From an uncultured Catenibacillus sp. (GTDB lineage Bacteria; Bacillota; Clostridia; Lachnospirales; Lachnospiraceae): 26,045 nt of DNA. The notes beneath the pieces were generated by a model. It was not told the DNA's origin and searched no databases. It was given only the letters and a program-made list of their open reading frames with translations. Position numbers and translations under genes: made by a program. Of the stretch, positions 23,561-26,045 are shown piece after piece. The stretch's first letter is position 1. Every line of letters begins with the position of its first letter. Location of the stretch: the NCBI GenBank assembly GCA_934339005.1, contig CAKRHR010000040.1, forward strand, positions 1 through 26,045, read 5' to 3'.

Positions 23561-25552
23561 ATGAGTGATATTTCAGATACATATCAAATCCTTGGTAAAA
23601 TTGGCGAGGGCAGCGGTGGTATTGTATACAAAGCATACCACAAGCGTCTGCAAAAAGAAGTTGTTTTGAAGCAAATCCGCCTTGGTAATGCCTCAAGAAT
23701 GATGCAGCGGCAGGAGGTAGATATTTTAAAAAATTTAAATCATATGTATTTGCCTCAGGTATTTGATTTTCTGACGGTTGGACAGCACGTCTATACTGTG
23801 ATGTCTTATATCCCGGGACGGTCCTTTGCGGATTTGATGAAGCAGGGGGCGAAGTTTTCCAGAGTGCAATTGCTGACCTGGGCGATGCAGTTATGTGATG
23901 CTTTAGTTTATCTGCACGGACAGCGGCCACCGATTATTCACAGTGATATCAAGCCGGCCAATATTATGTTAAAGCCGGATGGCAATATATGTCTGATTGA
24001 TTTTAATATTTCGTTTTTTATGGATGGCAGTACGATTCTTGGGTACAGTCACGGCTATACATCCCCTGAGCAATATGCGATTGCGATGCACAGCCGCACA
24101 CCAAGACAGCTCCAAAACTATCGGACTGTGGATGAACGCACAGATGTTTACAGTGTCGGGGCAACATTTTATTATCTTGCCACAGGCATCAAGCGTCTGG
24201 ATTTTAAATTGCCGCCAAATAAAGCGCTTCTGGAGGCAAGACTTGGCAAAGCATTCACAAAGGTTATTTTGCGTGCGATGGAAATCGAACCGGAAAAGCG
24301 TTATTCAAGTGCCTATGAAATGTTTACAGCGTTAAGCCGTATTCCTGAGGATGAGGTCAAAGCAAAACGTCAGTTTTATAAAAAATGCGGTATATGGACC
24401 GGTGTCGGAGTGTTTGTGGCAGCGGCTATCGTGGCGGGCGGCTTTGGCATGCATCAGATGAAGGTCAGACGCGTGGAACAGTATAATCAGATTGTGAAGC
24501 AGCAGATTGAAGCCCGGGAAAAGGGCAAAACAGAAGTGTCCGAAAAGTATTTTGAACAGGCAATAGATGTTTTGCCAAATGATCTGGAGGCGTTTTATCA
24601 GAATGCATATACGTTGTATGCCGCCGGGGATTATGATGCGTGTATTGATTTTATCGGATATGATGTGCTTGAAAATGAAAAGCTTGATTTAAGAGCCGCG
24701 CGTATGGCAGATATTTATTATCTGAGAGCAGACTGCCTGTTTAGAAAGCAGGCTTATGGCGATGCCGTGCAGGCGTATAAGGATGTATTTGCGATTGGCA
24801 CAACTGATCCGATGTATTACAGAGATGCGGCCATTGCACTGGCGTACAACGGTGAAATGGATAAAGCCCAGGAGAAATTAGATGAAGCAATCAATCTTGG
24901 CCTTGAAAATGCATCGGTAGATTATGCCATGGGTGAAATATCCAAAGCCAAAGGTGATGATGCACAGGCGCTGGACTATTTAAAATCCTGCCTGAGGCAG
25001 ACAGAAGATGAGGCGTTAAAGGAACGTGCCTGGGTGCTTTGTGCGGATATTTATGCCGCCGAAAATGATAAAACCAGAGAACGTCAGACGCTGATGGATG
25101 CATTGTCAGATCTTTCCGGAAGTCACCAGTTGATTGCCCTTGAACGATTGATTCAGGTTAATATTGATCTGGCAGATGGCACAGACAGTGCAAATTACAG
25201 AGCAGATGCCATTGAGGCCTCTTTAAAAGTCATTGATAACGGCTGGGATACATATCAGACTTATGATAATCTTGTGATTCTTTACCAGAAACAGGGTGCA
25301 CTTGAGGAAGCACAGGCGATGCTTGATACGATGCAGCAAAAGTTTGGTGATGATTATAATATTTATAAAAGGTATGCATTTTTAGAGATTGACAGGCAGG
25401 AACTGCTTGCAAATCGTGAACGGGATTACACGGCTTTTAAGAAAGCTTATGAAAATGCCAAAGCCCTGTATGATGAGGGGCAGACAGAAGATGCGGAAAT
25501 GCAGCTTCTGGATTCTGTGTATGCACAGGTGCAGGCCGGGGGCTGGATTTAA
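23561..25552 (+). CDS. membrane Ser/Thr protein kinase with TPR-like C-terminal half
   Basis: About 663 residues. The kinase domain (about 8-265) has the Gly-rich loop GEGSGGIVYKA, the ATP-binding Lys37 (VVLKQI), the catalytic loop HSDIKPAN (Asp129), the metal-binding DFN (Asp147) and SPEQY in place of APE. HSD replaces HRD and DFN replaces DFG; the key Asp and Lys residues are present, so activity is expected, but control of the activation loop may differ. A single membrane helix lies at about 278-298 (GVGVFVAAAIVAGGFG). The rest is helical with TPR-like pairs (for example AFYQNAYTLYAAGDYDACI and YYRDAAIALAYNGEMDKAQE) and should face outside. It has no PASTA repeats. ATG 23561 has GAGGTG 6 nt upstream; the GTG at 23552 overlaps that site. 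Likely substrates are the FHA proteins' partners or the transporter. Confidence 0.93.
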   Translation: MSDISDTYQILGKIGEGSGGIVYKAYHKRLQKEVVLKQIRLGNASRMMQRQEVDILKNLNHMYLPQVFDFLTVGQHVYTVMSYIPGRSFADLMKQGAKFSRVQLLTWAMQLCDALVYLHGQRPPIIHSDIKPANIMLKPDGNICLIDFNISFFMDGSTILGYSHGYTSPEQYAIAMHSRTPRQLQNYRTVDERTDVYSVGATFYYLATGIKRLDFKLPPNKALLEARLGKAFTKVILRAMEIEPEKRYSSAYEMFTALSRIPEDEVKAKRQFYKKCGIWTGVGVFVAAAIVAGGFGMHQMKVRRVEQYNQIVKQQIEAREKGKTEVSEKYFEQAIDVLPNDLEAFYQNAYTLYAAGDYDACIDFIGYDVLENEKLDLRAARMADIYYLRADCLFRKQAYGDAVQAYKDVFAIGTTDPMYYRDAAIALAYNGEMDKAQEKLDEAINLGLENASVDYAMGEISKAKGDDAQALDYLKSCLRQTEDEALKERAWVLCADIYAAENDKTRERQTLMDALSDLSGSHQLIALERLIQVNIDLADGTDSANYRADAIEASLKVIDNGWDTYQTYDNLVILYQKQGALEEAQAMLDTMQQKFGDDYNIYKRYAFLEIDRQELLANRERDYTAFKKAYENAKALYDEGQTEDAEMQLLDSVYAQVQAGGWI

Positions 25553-25577
25553 ATTAATTTTTAGGAGTAATTAAAGT

Positions 25578-25925
25578 ATGCAGATAGAAGGTAAACTTTT
25601 TGAAAAGTCTGCCAGATCATTTTATGGTGCAATCGTTGGCAGCTGCCCGGCGTATGAGGGAAAGGCGATTGCACTTGAGGAAGGTCAGCAGATGTATTTC
25701 CTGATGAAAGATGAACGTGTGATTGCAACACGGTATTATGAGCAGGGCTGTCTGATGTCTGTGGCTTACACACCGATTCATAATGAGTATCAGGTGTCCG
25801 TGATGGAAAAATGCTGTATTTATTTAAAAAGCGGTCAGCCCCTTGGTGCGCACAGAACCTATATGCTTCCAAGAGGCACGCAGGTGCAGGTAAAGGATGG
25901 AGAATACCGTTTTTTGCTGGCGTGA
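25578..25925 (+). CDS. small uncharacterised protein, last gene of the FHA-kinase operon
   Basis: A 115-residue protein, probably all beta and cytoplasmic, without signal peptide or membrane helix. I do not recognise a named family. The C-terminal part (about residues 80-115) runs through YLKSGQPLG, YMLPRGTQV and VKDGEYRFLL. It resembles the last strands of an FHA domain (name, L..GD.I, f.F), but no GR, SxxH or N(G)T motif is present, so phosphothreonine binding is unlikely. It may be a degenerate FHA domain or an unrelated beta sandwich. AGGAG (25563-25567) is 10 nt before the ATG, 25 nt after the kinase. Its stop codon lies within the left arm of a long hairpin. Confidence 0.8.
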   Translation: MQIEGKLFEKSARSFYGAIVGSCPAYEGKAIALEEGQQMYFLMKDERVIATRYYEQGCLMSVAYTPIHNEYQVSVMEKCCIYLKSGQPLGAHRTYMLPRGTQVQVKDGEYRFLLA

Positions 25926-26045
25926 CATCAAGTTATGGGCAAAATACCTTTTGACCCTAACATGATGTCACGAATTACTCCGTAGCTAACGCTACTCCCG
26001 TAATTCTGAAACATTCAGAATCCGCTGATTTACTGCGTAAATCGC
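25921..26045. repeat. cluster of four consecutive hairpins, cut by window end
   Basis: Hairpin 1 (25921-25972) has outer arms CGTGACATCA/TGATGTCACG, continuing as GTTA/TAAC, GGG/CCC and CAAAA/TTTTG around loop TACC. Hairpin 2 (25972-26006) has GAATTAC/GTAATTC enclosing GTAGC-taac-GCTAC. Hairpin 3 (26003-26021) is ATTCTGAA-aca-TTCAGAAT. Hairpin 4 (26027-26043) is GATTTAC-tgc-GTAAATC. No T run follows hairpin 1, so it is not a normal terminator, though it may end the operon's transcript. The density of palindromes suggests a dispersed palindromic repeat. Confidence 0.8.

Noticed and set aside
23454..23930. 158-codon minus-strand frame opposite the FHA and kinase genes
   Set aside because: It is antisense to the conserved FHA and kinase motifs, so the + strand frame is the coding one.

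Overview
The window looks like chromosome of a low-GC Gram-positive gut anaerobe of the class Clostridia, most likely Lachnospiraceae. This rests on AT-rich intergenic DNA, strong AGGAGG-type ribosome binding sites, the protein families present, and kinase motifs I associate with that group. The placement is inference; no rRNA or other marker is present. Nearly every gene is on the + strand; one TetR gene is on the - strand.

Bases 1-6852: the end of an S41 processing protease, a bidirectional terminator, then a TetR repressor gene divergent from an efflux locus. The locus holds an MMPL/RND pump and a secreted protein of Leu/Gly heptad repeats. The shared promoter region carries three copies of one 13-bp palindrome placed on the promoter elements, a clear autoregulated switch.

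Bases 6853-11951: single-gene units. These are a cytoplasmic GH43 glycosidase, a YqeY-like protein, a ProX-type prolyl-tRNA deacylase, a LysR regulator and an SGNH hydrolase. Most are separated by hairpins and have recognisable promoters.

Bases 11952-14927: an unusually structured, GC-richer intergenic segment (long hairpin, 28-bp direct repeat, three-way-junction fold with a GAAA tetraloop), then a TetR regulator and an oleate hydratase carrying a 58-residue N-terminal extension with a hydrophobic segment.

Bases 15237-17459: an RmlD-like reductase gene followed 6 nt later by a dicarboxylate/amino acid:cation symporter gene.

Bases 17636-20584: a tight three-gene operon of an HSL-type alpha/beta hydrolase, an HHxxxDG acyltransferase-like protein and a zinc-ribbon polytopic membrane protein.

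Bases 20720-25925: the most interesting block. An ABC transporter with two FHA domains, a nucleotide-binding domain and a permease in one chain is followed by a stand-alone FHA protein, a membrane Ser/Thr kinase with a TPR-like C-terminal half, and a small uncharacterised protein. The arrangement suggests an exporter controlled by phosphothreonine signalling, comparable in logic to the mycobacterial Rv1747/PknF pair. The window ends in a run of four consecutive hairpins that looks like a dispersed palindromic element.
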